64,000 nt of DNA from Chryseobacterium viscerum (GTDB lineage Bacteria; Bacteroidota; Bacteroidia; Flavobacteriales; Weeksellaceae), in the NCBI RefSeq assembly GCF_002899945.2, contig NZ_PPEG02000009.1:1-64000 (forward strand), in the 5' to 3' direction. Below, piece by piece: positions 8,610 to 16,493 of this stretch; position 1 is the first letter of the stretch; each line of letters begins with the position of its first letter. A program made the position numbers and the translations under genes. The notes under the pieces are model-generated. The model did not search any database and was not told where the DNA came from. It saw only the letters and a program-made list of their open reading frames with translations.

Positions 8610-8650
8610 AAAGAAACCGCAAGTTAATAGGATTTTCCTGCGGTTTCTTT
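8610..8650 (-). terminator. Hairpin between susD-like gene and phospholipase gene
   Basis: The 12-bp stem AAAGAAACCGCA/TGCGGTTTCTTT is followed on the minus strand by a pyrimidine-rich tail. It lies in the 76-base gap before the phospholipase start, so it may attenuate rather than fully separate the two transcripts. Confidence 0.8.
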
Positions 8651-8675
8651 GTTTTATATAAAATTAATCAGATTT

Positions 8676-10196
8676 CTATTGTAACCACCAAGGTTTAGAG
8701 TTAATATTATCATTTCCTCCATACTGAGCGGCTATTGCAGCTTTTAAATTAGTGCTGTTATAGTTGTATTCAGACTGTGGATATCTGAATCTGAACGGTG
8801 CAGCAACCCCATCTTTCAGAGGATAGTTTGGATATCCGGTTCTTAAATAATCAAAATAGGAAGTCCATTGTGCCTGATGGAACATCGTCATATATTTTTG
8901 GGTCATGATTTTTTCCACCTGTGTCTGCAAAGGATCAGCATTATTATAAACGACCAATGGCGTTGCCAGATATTGGTTCACATCAAAACCTGAGAAATAT
9001 TGTCCCGGATTTTTTACATAGGTCTGATAAAAACTGAAACTTGCTTTGATGGCATTATCATAATGTGTTTTTGCAGATCCGGAAATCCATCCTCTGGCAG
9101 TAGCTTCTGCCAGAATAAACTCTAATTCAGAATAGCTCAGCACTGAAGCCGGCTCATTGGTTGGATCTTTATAAAAACGGTCGTTCACTTTAGAGATGTT
9201 TTTTGCCGTGATCAGAGCAGCATTGTCAGAATAAGGAGAAGTGGGGTTTCCTCCGTTGTATCCTGTGTAATCTGTGATGGCTTTTCCGGCTTCTTTAGCT
9301 CCGGTAGTTTGTGCTGCAAACGTAAACAGACGCGGGTCTTGTCTGCTTTTGAATAGATTGATGAAATAGTCTGCCATATACAAACTGGAACCATATCCGC
9401 TGTTGTTAAACATGGTATATCTGCTGTCTGCAGCATCCGCAAACTTAAGCTCACCGTTGTCTGCAATAGAAGTCATCAGAGACTGGCTTCCTGCAATAGA
9501 AGCAAATTCTGTAGCAATATTATAACTTCCTACCGTAGTTTTTTTTGATAGAGTGATCAGAACTTTCAGACGGAATGAGTTGATGAGTTTCTTCCATTTT
9601 AAAGCATCTCCATTATAAACAATATCACCTTCAATTTTATCATTGGTATTAATAAGATCATTGGCTTCTTTCAATTCTGATAAAATTCCGGACATGATGG
9701 CTTCCTGGCTATCATACTTTGGTTGTGTAATTCCGGATTCTCCTTTTGCAGCCTCAGAATACGGAGCACTTCCTACTTTTAAGCTGATATTGAAAAAATG
9801 ATAAGCTCTCAGAAATTTCCCAATAGCGGCATAGTTTTTATTCTTTGTCTTTTCAGCTTCCTGCATCATTTTTCCTGTATTCAGGAGTCCTTTGGTGTAG
9901 ACTTCAAAAGAGGTATCATTCCATTTCATATACTGGTATGCATTTTCACCATCCGTACCAATCATCATTCTTGAGGCATACATATTATCACCGTTTACCT
10001 GAAACGTATATTTTTCCACATAGGTCAGAAGAAATTTAGGATCAATGCTGGCCTGATCATTAGGGTTTTCATTGATTTTATCAAGGTTGGATTCACATGA
10101 AGCCAATGTCAGAAGTCCTGCAGCAAATATAGATTTCATCAGCCACTTTCCCGTTTTACCTTTTTGCCCTTTCACTTTATTGATATTATTTTTCAT
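8676..10196 (-). CDS. SusD/RagB-like outer-membrane lipoprotein (SusD-like_2 type)
   Basis: The 506-residue product has a lipoprotein signal (lipobox TLASC, Cys34) after a basic, rather long N-region. The helical TPR-like pattern of SusD_2 proteins is visible: NENPNDQASIDPKFLLTYV near the N-terminus, FLRAYHFFNISLKVGSAPYSEA at about 128-149, and SELEFILAEATARGW at about 355. It acts as the substrate-capturing lid over its SusC barrel. It starts 20 bases after the SusC-like gene ends, so the two are co-transcribed. The substrate is unknown. The downstream phospholipase C suggests lipid head groups or their degradation products rather than a glycan, but this is inference. Confidence 0.92.
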   Translation of the reverse strand: MKNNINKVKGQKGKTGKWLMKSIFAAGLLTLASCESNLDKINENPNDQASIDPKFLLTYVEKYTFQVNGDNMYASRMMIGTDGENAYQYMKWNDTSFEVYTKGLLNTGKMMQEAEKTKNKNYAAIGKFLRAYHFFNISLKVGSAPYSEAAKGESGITQPKYDSQEAIMSGILSELKEANDLINTNDKIEGDIVYNGDALKWKKLINSFRLKVLITLSKKTTVGSYNIATEFASIAGSQSLMTSIADNGELKFADAADSRYTMFNNSGYGSSLYMADYFINLFKSRQDPRLFTFAAQTTGAKEAGKAITDYTGYNGGNPTSPYSDNAALITAKNISKVNDRFYKDPTNEPASVLSYSELEFILAEATARGWISGSAKTHYDNAIKASFSFYQTYVKNPGQYFSGFDVNQYLATPLVVYNNADPLQTQVEKIMTQKYMTMFHQAQWTSYFDYLRTGYPNYPLKDGVAAPFRFRYPQSEYNYNSTNLKAAIAAQYGGNDNINSKPWWLQ

Positions 10197-10216
10197 TGTC
10201 TTGACGTACTTTTTAG

Positions 10217-13200
10217 TTAAAACTTAAGATTAAAACCGATTCCGAACCATCTGCTCGAAGGATCCTGAATATCGTTTTCAGTTTTTGCCTGGAAATCAGG
10301 GTCAGAATAAAGATTCTTTGATTTTTTCCACATCGCCAGGTTATAAGCAGAAATATTGGCAGTGAAACCTTTTACCATTCCTTTTGGGTTCAGTAATGAA
10401 GAGAAATCGTATTCCAGTACTACAGATCTAAGCTTAATGAAAGTTCTGTCAAAAACGTTAGCAAACTCTTCACTTTCATCCTGCGTTACTCTTGCCTGAT
10501 ATGGATAATTCTGCGCCCAGTCCTGGAAGCTTATCGCTTTTGTATGTGGAGTATAAAGACCTGTTGTTGGATTAAAATTAACCCCATCCGGTACAAAATA
10601 ATAGGATCCCGGATTTGCATATTCCTGATCTCTATACGCTACGGAATTAGGATGTTTTCCTCCCCACCACATTTTTTCTACTACCTGCGATCTCATTACA
10701 CCTCCGATGCTTCCATCGATTCCAATATTTAAAGTGAATTTTTTGTATTTGAAAGTGTTGTTGAAACCAAAGGTCCAGTCCGGATTGAAATGTCCCAGGT
10801 TGCTTGGTGCATTGGCTCTTGTCGGCATTCCTGTATTGGCATCAAGAATAACTTTTCCATCCGGAGATTTTTGCCATGTATAATCATAATAACTGTCCAT
10901 TCTTTCACCTAACTTGATGTTTTTGTAGTTCGGCATATTGTCATAGATGGAAGTCAGCTTTTGCTCATAAGTACTCCAGTTGATCAAAGTTTTCCAACTG
11001 AAATCAGCGGTTTTTACCGGAACCAAACCAAGGGAAACTTCAAATCCTTTGGTAGTATACTCATTCCCGTTTACATATTGAGAAGTGAAACCTGATGATT
11101 CTGCAGCCGGGAACTGAAGAATATTATTATAATCTAATGTTCTGAAATAAGTGGCATCTAAGGTAATTCTGTTGTTCAGGAAACCTGCGCTTAACCCTAA
11201 TTCATAAGATTTTGTCTGCTCCGGCTTCAGAGAGTTTTCTATGTTCAGAGTGGTTGGATAATAATACGTAGGATTTCCGTTGAACGTAACTCCTTGATTA
11301 TTCAGATAATAATTTCTGATAGAATAAGGCTGGAAGTCATACGCTACTTTGGCCCATGAAGCAGAAAGTTTCAACATATTAATAGATTCCGGCAATTTTA
11401 CAAGGTTTGAAATAACCGCACTGATGGAAGCTGAAGGATAGAAGTAAGATCTGTTGGCCTTAGGCAGAGTAGAAGACCAGTCGTTACGTCCTGAAATATT
11501 AATGAAGAAAGCATTGTACAACCCGATATCAATCGTAGAATAAGCACTGTAAATCAACTTTTCCTTCAGATAGGAATAATTTTTCAGGGCGCCGATCGAG
11601 TTTTCAAACGTGTACACTTCCGGAATTTTCAAACCGTCCGTAGATCTTTCGTTATTATTGTTTTTATAATAAAAAGCTGAACCTCCAGCATTGATTGTAA
11701 AATCAAAGTTTTCAGATATTTTTTTCTTGTAAGTTGCCAGCACATCATAATTGAGGTTCCATGTTTTGTTATCCCTTAAAATATAACCTCCACTTCTTGG
11801 CGCATCGTAATTGAAATAGGAATAAGGGCTCAATACTTCCGTTTTGCTATGATTTTCCACAAGAGATATTCTACCCTTTACTGAAAGATCCTGGGTAGCC
11901 TTATACTCTAAAGCGGTCTGTGCGTTGATGATATTCGTTCTGTTCTGATTTTTATAATACTCAGCTCCGAACCATGGATTATTGTACCAGGCGTAGTTCC
12001 AGTTGGCTTGTGCCGTTCCTTCCCTTCCCGGAATCCACATATGATTTTTCAAGGCTTTTCCGTCTACATCACCTCCCATCCAGATCAGGATCGTGTACAT
12101 ATGTCCGCTTGGGTTGTAATTATAGTTGGGAATATTAGGAGTAAAAGCCTGGTTGAAATTGAATTTCGTATCAAATATTAATTTATCTCCCAGATGGTTC
12201 TCAGAAGAGAAGTTGATGCCGTATTTCTGAAGATAGGAATTAGGAATTCGATCATCATAATTCATGAAGTTTCCTGAAAACCTGTATATATCTTTATTAT
12301 CTCTATAGCTGATGGCGAAATTATTGTTGTTAATTACCGCAGGCTTTAAGAAAGTACTTAAGTTATCGTGGTATTTCCAGTCGATTGGAACTCTTTCGTA
12401 TCTTGATTTATCATCATATTGAGTTCCTGTCACTGCTCCATACCATGGAACTACTTGCCCTGTTACTTTATCTCTGATAGGGCTGTTCCATTGGGCAATC
12501 TGTAAACCCGGAACAAATTTTGGTCCCCAGATCATATCTCCATCATTCACCCCACCATCAGCTCCGTCCCAGAATTCATATTTTCCGTGAGAACCGTTAC
12601 CGTATTCTGTCTGGGTTTTTGGAAGATTGGTAAATCCTCCTGTAATCATGGTATTCTGAGAAAATTCCACAGAAAACCCTTTCTTCTTAGCATTTTTTGT
12701 TGTGATCAAAACTGCTCCGTAACGACCTCTTGAACCATATAAAGCGGAAGCGGTAGCTCCTTTCAATACGTTGATGTTTTCAATATTGTTAGGATCCAGA
12801 TTCTGGAAAACTTCTCTTTCGACAATTACCCCATCAATAACAAAAACCAGGTTGGAGTTTCCTCTTAAAGTAAACTGTGGTGCCTGCTGCATTCCTGTTG
12901 GGTTGGAAACATTCAGACCGGCTACCTGCCCTGAGAATAAATTACCAATACTTGGAGTGGTGATGGTTTCAAACTGTTTTGTTCCCACTTCCTGAGTAGA
13001 ATATCCAATCTTTTCTTTCTTCTTGGCAATACCTAATGCGGTAATCACAACCCCTTCAATCTGTTTTTCGTTTGGCTTTTTTAAAACAACAGAATACTGT
13101 TTTTTGGAAGAAACCTCAACGGTATAAACAGAAAAATCAGGAGCAAAAAACTCAAGAATGTCTTTAGGGTTTGCAGAAATGGTAAAATTACCATTTTGAT

Positions 13201-13357
13201 CTGTAGTAGCAGTCTTTCCTGTGTTTTTGTCGGTGATGTTTACACCGGAAACACTAGAACCGTTTTCTGATTTTACATTTCCTGAGATATTGATTTCCTG
13301 AGCGGAAAAATAAAGGGGAAGTAAAAAAACGGCAAAAGTAGCTAGAGTCTTCTTCAT
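10217..13357 (-). CDS. SusC/RagA family TonB-linked outer-membrane transporter
   Basis: The 1046-residue product has a signal peptide at 1-20 (ending YFSAQ). A carboxypeptidase-D regulatory-like domain (about 22-100: GNVKSENGSSVSGVNITDK) comes next, then a TonB plug (IEGVVITALG..., LRGNSNLVFVIDGVIVE, NINVLKGATASALYGSRGR at about 190-210) and a 22-strand-type barrel ending in the classic terminal Phe (FGIGFNLKF). It imports large ligands across the outer membrane with TonB energy. It heads a unit with the SusD-like protein and, after a hairpin, phospholipase C. A good -7 element lies only about 12 bases before the ATG, implying a very short leader. Confidence 0.95.
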   Translation of the reverse strand: MKKTLATFAVFLLPLYFSAQEINISGNVKSENGSSVSGVNITDKNTGKTATTDQNGNFTISANPKDILEFFAPDFSVYTVEVSSKKQYSVVLKKPNEKQIEGVVITALGIAKKKEKIGYSTQEVGTKQFETITTPSIGNLFSGQVAGLNVSNPTGMQQAPQFTLRGNSNLVFVIDGVIVEREVFQNLDPNNIENINVLKGATASALYGSRGRYGAVLITTKNAKKKGFSVEFSQNTMITGGFTNLPKTQTEYGNGSHGKYEFWDGADGGVNDGDMIWGPKFVPGLQIAQWNSPIRDKVTGQVVPWYGAVTGTQYDDKSRYERVPIDWKYHDNLSTFLKPAVINNNNFAISYRDNKDIYRFSGNFMNYDDRIPNSYLQKYGINFSSENHLGDKLIFDTKFNFNQAFTPNIPNYNYNPSGHMYTILIWMGGDVDGKALKNHMWIPGREGTAQANWNYAWYNNPWFGAEYYKNQNRTNIINAQTALEYKATQDLSVKGRISLVENHSKTEVLSPYSYFNYDAPRSGGYILRDNKTWNLNYDVLATYKKKISENFDFTINAGGSAFYYKNNNNERSTDGLKIPEVYTFENSIGALKNYSYLKEKLIYSAYSTIDIGLYNAFFINISGRNDWSSTLPKANRSYFYPSASISAVISNLVKLPESINMLKLSASWAKVAYDFQPYSIRNYYLNNQGVTFNGNPTYYYPTTLNIENSLKPEQTKSYELGLSAGFLNNRITLDATYFRTLDYNNILQFPAAESSGFTSQYVNGNEYTTKGFEVSLGLVPVKTADFSWKTLINWSTYEQKLTSIYDNMPNYKNIKLGERMDSYYDYTWQKSPDGKVILDANTGMPTRANAPSNLGHFNPDWTFGFNNTFKYKKFTLNIGIDGSIGGVMRSQVVEKMWWGGKHPNSVAYRDQEYANPGSYYFVPDGVNFNPTTGLYTPHTKAISFQDWAQNYPYQARVTQDESEEFANVFDRTFIKLRSVVLEYDFSSLLNPKGMVKGFTANISAYNLAMWKKSKNLYSDPDFQAKTENDIQDPSSRWFGIGFNLKF

Positions 13358-13368
13358 TTTTTTGAAGA

Positions 13369-13376
13369 CAAATTTA
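13369..13376 (-). promoter_or_regulatory. -7 element (TAAATTTG) of the minus-strand SusC operon
   Basis: The minus strand reads TAAATTTG, a perfect match to the Bacteroidota -7 consensus TAnnTTTG. It lies 12 bases before the ATG, leaving a leader of only a few bases. Confidence 0.6.
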
Positions 13377-13564
13377 GCGGAGCACTGTTACCTGTATTTT
13401 AATGAAGTATTAAAATAAAAATACGATTTTAATATTTTTTAACAGAAAGAATTAATAGAATGGTAAAATGAAAACAGTCTTTCGTATAAGGACTTTTGCT
13501 TTATTGTATTATAAATAGTAATATGATAGGAAGCTGAAATATTGGGACAAAATTTGCTGTATTT

Positions 13565-15241
13565 CTAGAACCTGCTCAGGATTCCCCAGTGAATTTTGAT
13601 ATCATTAAACTTAAAAGGATTTCCGAACTCGTTACCATTAGACAGTTGGAAACTCATCAGACCGATAGGAATGAAGAAATTAAAACCAAGCCCCACACTG
13701 TAGAGTTTAGGCTTTACTTTCAGCGATTTATTATTGAGCTGTCCGTATTGCCCAAAGAGATCGAAAAAGGCCTGATTACCGATCAGATAACGGTATTCCA
13801 ATCCTCCATAGTAGTAAAAGTCGGCGGCGAGAGAGTTCTCATTGAATCCCCGCATGGAGTTCCAGCCCCCGAAACGGTATAATTCGTTGGCAGAGAATTC
13901 TATTTTAGAATCCATCATGGCGCCTTCAGCCTTAATGTTCAGGAAGTGGTTCCCTGAAATATGGTAATTATGTTCCCCAAAGAAATAAAACTGGTTTTGG
14001 GTAGCTTTGATATTATTTTTAGAATAGGTTGTTGTTAAAAAGTCATATCCCGCATTGATCCTTGTTTTATAAAGGAAAAGGTCGATATCGGTAGGTTCGG
14101 TCATTTCAAACCATACCCCGATCCCATTTTTGGTATAATCTTTTCCCTGAACGTACAGGGTGTCAATAATGGTTGAGCTTTCCAAAGTTGCTCTTAAACC
14201 GATTTTATTTCGATTGTTGATATGGTAATAAAAAGCCGGAAGGAATTTTACGTTGGCAAATGTAGAATCCTGTCGGTAGATATTTACTTTTGTATTCATC
14301 CCGACATTTGATTTGAACAGGTACGGAATATCTACCTGCAGATCAAAATTCTGTCCTTTATCAGGGTTTCTCTGCCAGTATAAATTGACAGTTTCAAAAC
14401 CGTTGAACATATTCCTGAAATTCACATTCATGGTACCGTTTAACGTAAACTTGGAGCTTTTGTCGTTCCCGAAACCAATTACCCCATCAAAAGTATTGGT
14501 CTTTTTCTTTTCCAGAAACAGGTAAATACTCGTAGAGTCTTTTGTAAATAAGGTTTGTGGTTGCCGTTCAAGAGTCAGGAAGGGATGGCTCTGAAAAGTC
14601 TTATTGATAGCCAGAAGGTTTTTGTCATCGTAATTTTTGCCTTTAAATTCCTTTTCCAGGTTTTTGATGAATCTTCTGGGAACTTTTTCATATCCTTTAA
14701 CGACAAAATTATTGATCGTTCTTTTATCATTCTTGTTAATGTCAAGTTCTACAATAGGATAACCGTTTTTCTGTCCTTTAAATTTAGATTTTATTCTGCT
14801 GAAAGAATACCCATCATCTATATAAGTTTTGTTGATGCTTTTCTTGGTGGAATCTAAATTTTTAGTAAAAAAATCTTTCTGAATCTTTAGCTTCTGGACA
14901 AGAGAATCGGTAAGGCTAACATAAGTTTGATTAAAATTCTTCCCTTTATCATAGAAAATTTCGGTGCTGTCGCCCTTTATTTTTACCTCTTTCAGTTTGG
15001 TAAAGAAATAATTATTCTGGGCCAATGAGTCCAGGAACTTTACGGCAGAAGTGGAATCTTTTACTTTTTTTCTGACCTTGGTTTCTGTATCAATCAGCCA
15101 ATATTGCTTCTTCTGCGCTTGTGTAAAAACGCAGAACAGTACAAAAAATATTTTCAGAAACAGTTTCAATCCCAAATGTACAAGTGATGAAATTAAGTGT
15201 AATGATAAGATAAAACGTAAAGCAAAGCTTGTCTTACTCAT
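13565..15241 (-). CDS. Omp85/BamA-TamA family outer-membrane protein with POTRA-like N-domain
   Basis: The product has up to 558 residues. The C-terminal half is a 16-strand-type barrel with the Omp85 signature GGWNSMRGF (about 475-483) and a terminal aromatic residue (ILSRF). The N-terminal 230 residues look like POTRA domains (TYIDDGYSFSRIKSKFKG, INNFVVKGYEKVPRRFI). Such proteins insert or export outer-membrane and surface proteins. It is too short to be the essential BamA, so a TamA- or TpsB-like role is likelier. The first ATG gives an odd 24-residue extension. A TTG at 15169 would start a perfect signal peptide (MKLFLKIFFVLFCVFTQAQ), and a -7 box (15173-15180) lies inside the extension, so the real start may be 15169. 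Confidence 0.85.
   Translation of the reverse strand: MSKTSFALRFILSLHLISSLVHLGLKLFLKIFFVLFCVFTQAQKKQYWLIDTETKVRKKVKDSTSAVKFLDSLAQNNYFFTKLKEVKIKGDSTEIFYDKGKNFNQTYVSLTDSLVQKLKIQKDFFTKNLDSTKKSINKTYIDDGYSFSRIKSKFKGQKNGYPIVELDINKNDKRTINNFVVKGYEKVPRRFIKNLEKEFKGKNYDDKNLLAINKTFQSHPFLTLERQPQTLFTKDSTSIYLFLEKKKTNTFDGVIGFGNDKSSKFTLNGTMNVNFRNMFNGFETVNLYWQRNPDKGQNFDLQVDIPYLFKSNVGMNTKVNIYRQDSTFANVKFLPAFYYHINNRNKIGLRATLESSTIIDTLYVQGKDYTKNGIGVWFEMTEPTDIDLFLYKTRINAGYDFLTTTYSKNNIKATQNQFYFFGEHNYHISGNHFLNIKAEGAMMDSKIEFSANELYRFGGWNSMRGFNENSLAADFYYYGGLEYRYLIGNQAFFDLFGQYGQLNNKSLKVKPKLYSVGLGFNFFIPIGLMSFQLSNGNEFGNPFKFNDIKIHWGILSRF
15173..15180 (-). promoter_or_regulatory. Possible -7 element (TACATTTG) inside the annotated Omp85 N-terminus
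   Basis: The minus strand reads TACATTTG, immediately before the TTG at 15169 that would begin a canonical signal peptide. Together they argue for a shorter, nearly leaderless gene. A chance match is possible. Confidence 0.4.
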
Positions 15242-15310
15242 TCTTTACCACTTAATCCTTCTTAATGGTTTACAAATTATATTATTAATTAGCTTTCTAT
15301 ACAACTGAAA

Positions 15311-16099
15311 CTAGTCCAGTTTATTATACTTCTTCATCAAATTCTCGTAAGTTCCCTGTGGAAGAATCCATTTCAAAGGAACTCCGATTTTCTGCCCGAA
15401 TTTACCAAAATAATAATGAGCTTTCCATTTATTTTTTGCTAAAAGTTTTTCAATGTATTCTGCCACTTCCAAAGGCTCAGTTCCATCATTCACATGAGAA
15501 TTCATCAGCGCATAAACTTTGTCAAAAACATTTTTATATGGTTGTGAAACCTGTGCTATAACTCTGTTTTCTGCAATATTAGTTTTGATATCTCCCAGAT
15601 GCAGTGAGCATACCTCAATATTCCAAGGGTATACTTCATACCTCATCGCTTCCGTTACTTTGTCCAGAGCAGACTTTGAAGCTGAATAAAATCCACGGAA
15701 AGGCAGACCCATTTCACTTCCGATACTGGATACATTGATGATTTTTCCAAATTTATGTTCACGCATCTTCGGAAGAACAGCGCTCATCATTTGTACAGGT
15801 CCTGCAAGATTCAGACTGAAAAGTTTTAAAATATCTTCTTTGCTGGAATCTTCCACAGCACCTACCATTCCCATTCCGGCATTGTTGATCAGAACATCAA
15901 TTCTTGTTTCTGTTTTTAAAACCTCAGCAACAGCATTCTGAACAGCAGTGTTATCGGTAACATCAGTAGGGATAGACCTGAAATATTGGCTTTCTGTGTG
16001 CTTTCTGCTTAATCCGTATACTTTATGCCCTTTTTTTCCAAAATATTCGGCCAATGCAAACCCGATTCCTGATGAGGTTCCTGTAATGATGATGGTCAT
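15311..16099 (-). CDS. Short-chain dehydrogenase/reductase
   Basis: The 262-residue product is a classical SDR of standard length. The N-terminal Rossmann motif TGTSSGIG lies at 6-13, NNAGMGMVG at about 92-100, a catalytic Ser in NVSSIGSEMG at about 122-131, and the YxxxK active site in YSASKSALD at about 139-147. Residue 33 onwards (RKHTES) suggests preference for NADP, though this is weak. It acts in the cytoplasm as an NAD(P)-dependent oxidoreductase on an unknown substrate. It is monocistronic, with its own promoter. Confidence 0.93.
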   Translation of the reverse strand: MTIIITGTSSGIGFALAEYFGKKGHKVYGLSRKHTESQYFRSIPTDVTDNTAVQNAVAEVLKTETRIDVLINNAGMGMVGAVEDSSKEDILKLFSLNLAGPVQMMSAVLPKMREHKFGKIINVSSIGSEMGLPFRGFYSASKSALDKVTEAMRYEVYPWNIEVCSLHLGDIKTNIAENRVIAQVSQPYKNVFDKVYALMNSHVNDGTEPLEVAEYIEKLLAKNKWKAHYYFGKFGQKIGVPLKWILPQGTYENLMKKYNKLD

Positions 16100-16171
16100 T
16101 GAATTCGTATGATTTTATTGTTTTTATTTTTCTTCTGACATCCATCAGACCATTTTGCAGATCTGTGTTCA

Positions 16172-16179
16172 AAAGTAAA
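16172..16179 (-). promoter_or_regulatory. -7 element (TACTTTTG) of the SDR gene
   Basis: The minus strand reads TACTTTTG, a perfect TAnnTTTG match. It is 73 bases before the SDR start codon, in the divergent spacer. Confidence 0.55.
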
Positions 16180-16464
16180 ATCTATTTTCAGCAAATGTAA
16201 AAAAAGAAATAGGAACTCTGCCACTTATTATTTCTGAAATGGCTTAAATGCTTGTTTTGATATTTTTTTCAAGGGATGATAAACTTAAAATAAAGTTAAT
16301 CTCAATCATGCATAGAATATCAACGGAATGATTACTTTTAATTACATATATTGTTGATTGTGAGTGTTTTATTATTGCTGTGTGGTAGGTGATGTCTGTA
16401 AAAAGCTAAAATTTCTTAATAAAAACATAAGGAAACCTTAATGAGTGGTGGGAGCGGACTGGTC
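16180..16464. other. Divergent spacer between the SDR gene and the second SusC operon
   Basis: This part of the 394-base divergent spacer holds no gene. It is AT-rich and lies between a minus-strand -7 element (16172-16179) and a plus-strand one (16465-16472). A regulator site for the phosphate/lipid genes could lie here, but no clear palindrome was seen. Confidence 0.5.
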
Positions 16465-16472
16465 TAATTTTG
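16465..16472 (+). promoter_or_regulatory. -7 element (TAATTTTG) of the plus-strand SusC operon
   Basis: TAATTTTG matches TAnnTTTG. It overlaps the most upstream in-frame start (TTG at 16470), which rules that start out and places translation at the ATG at 16494, with a leader of about 18 bases. Confidence 0.75.
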
Positions 16473-16493
16473 CACCTAATCAAAAAGGATATC

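Noticed and set aside
13589..13882. 97-residue plus-strand frame inside the Omp85-family gene
   Set aside because: It is antisense to a strongly supported barrel-encoding region and has no promoter.
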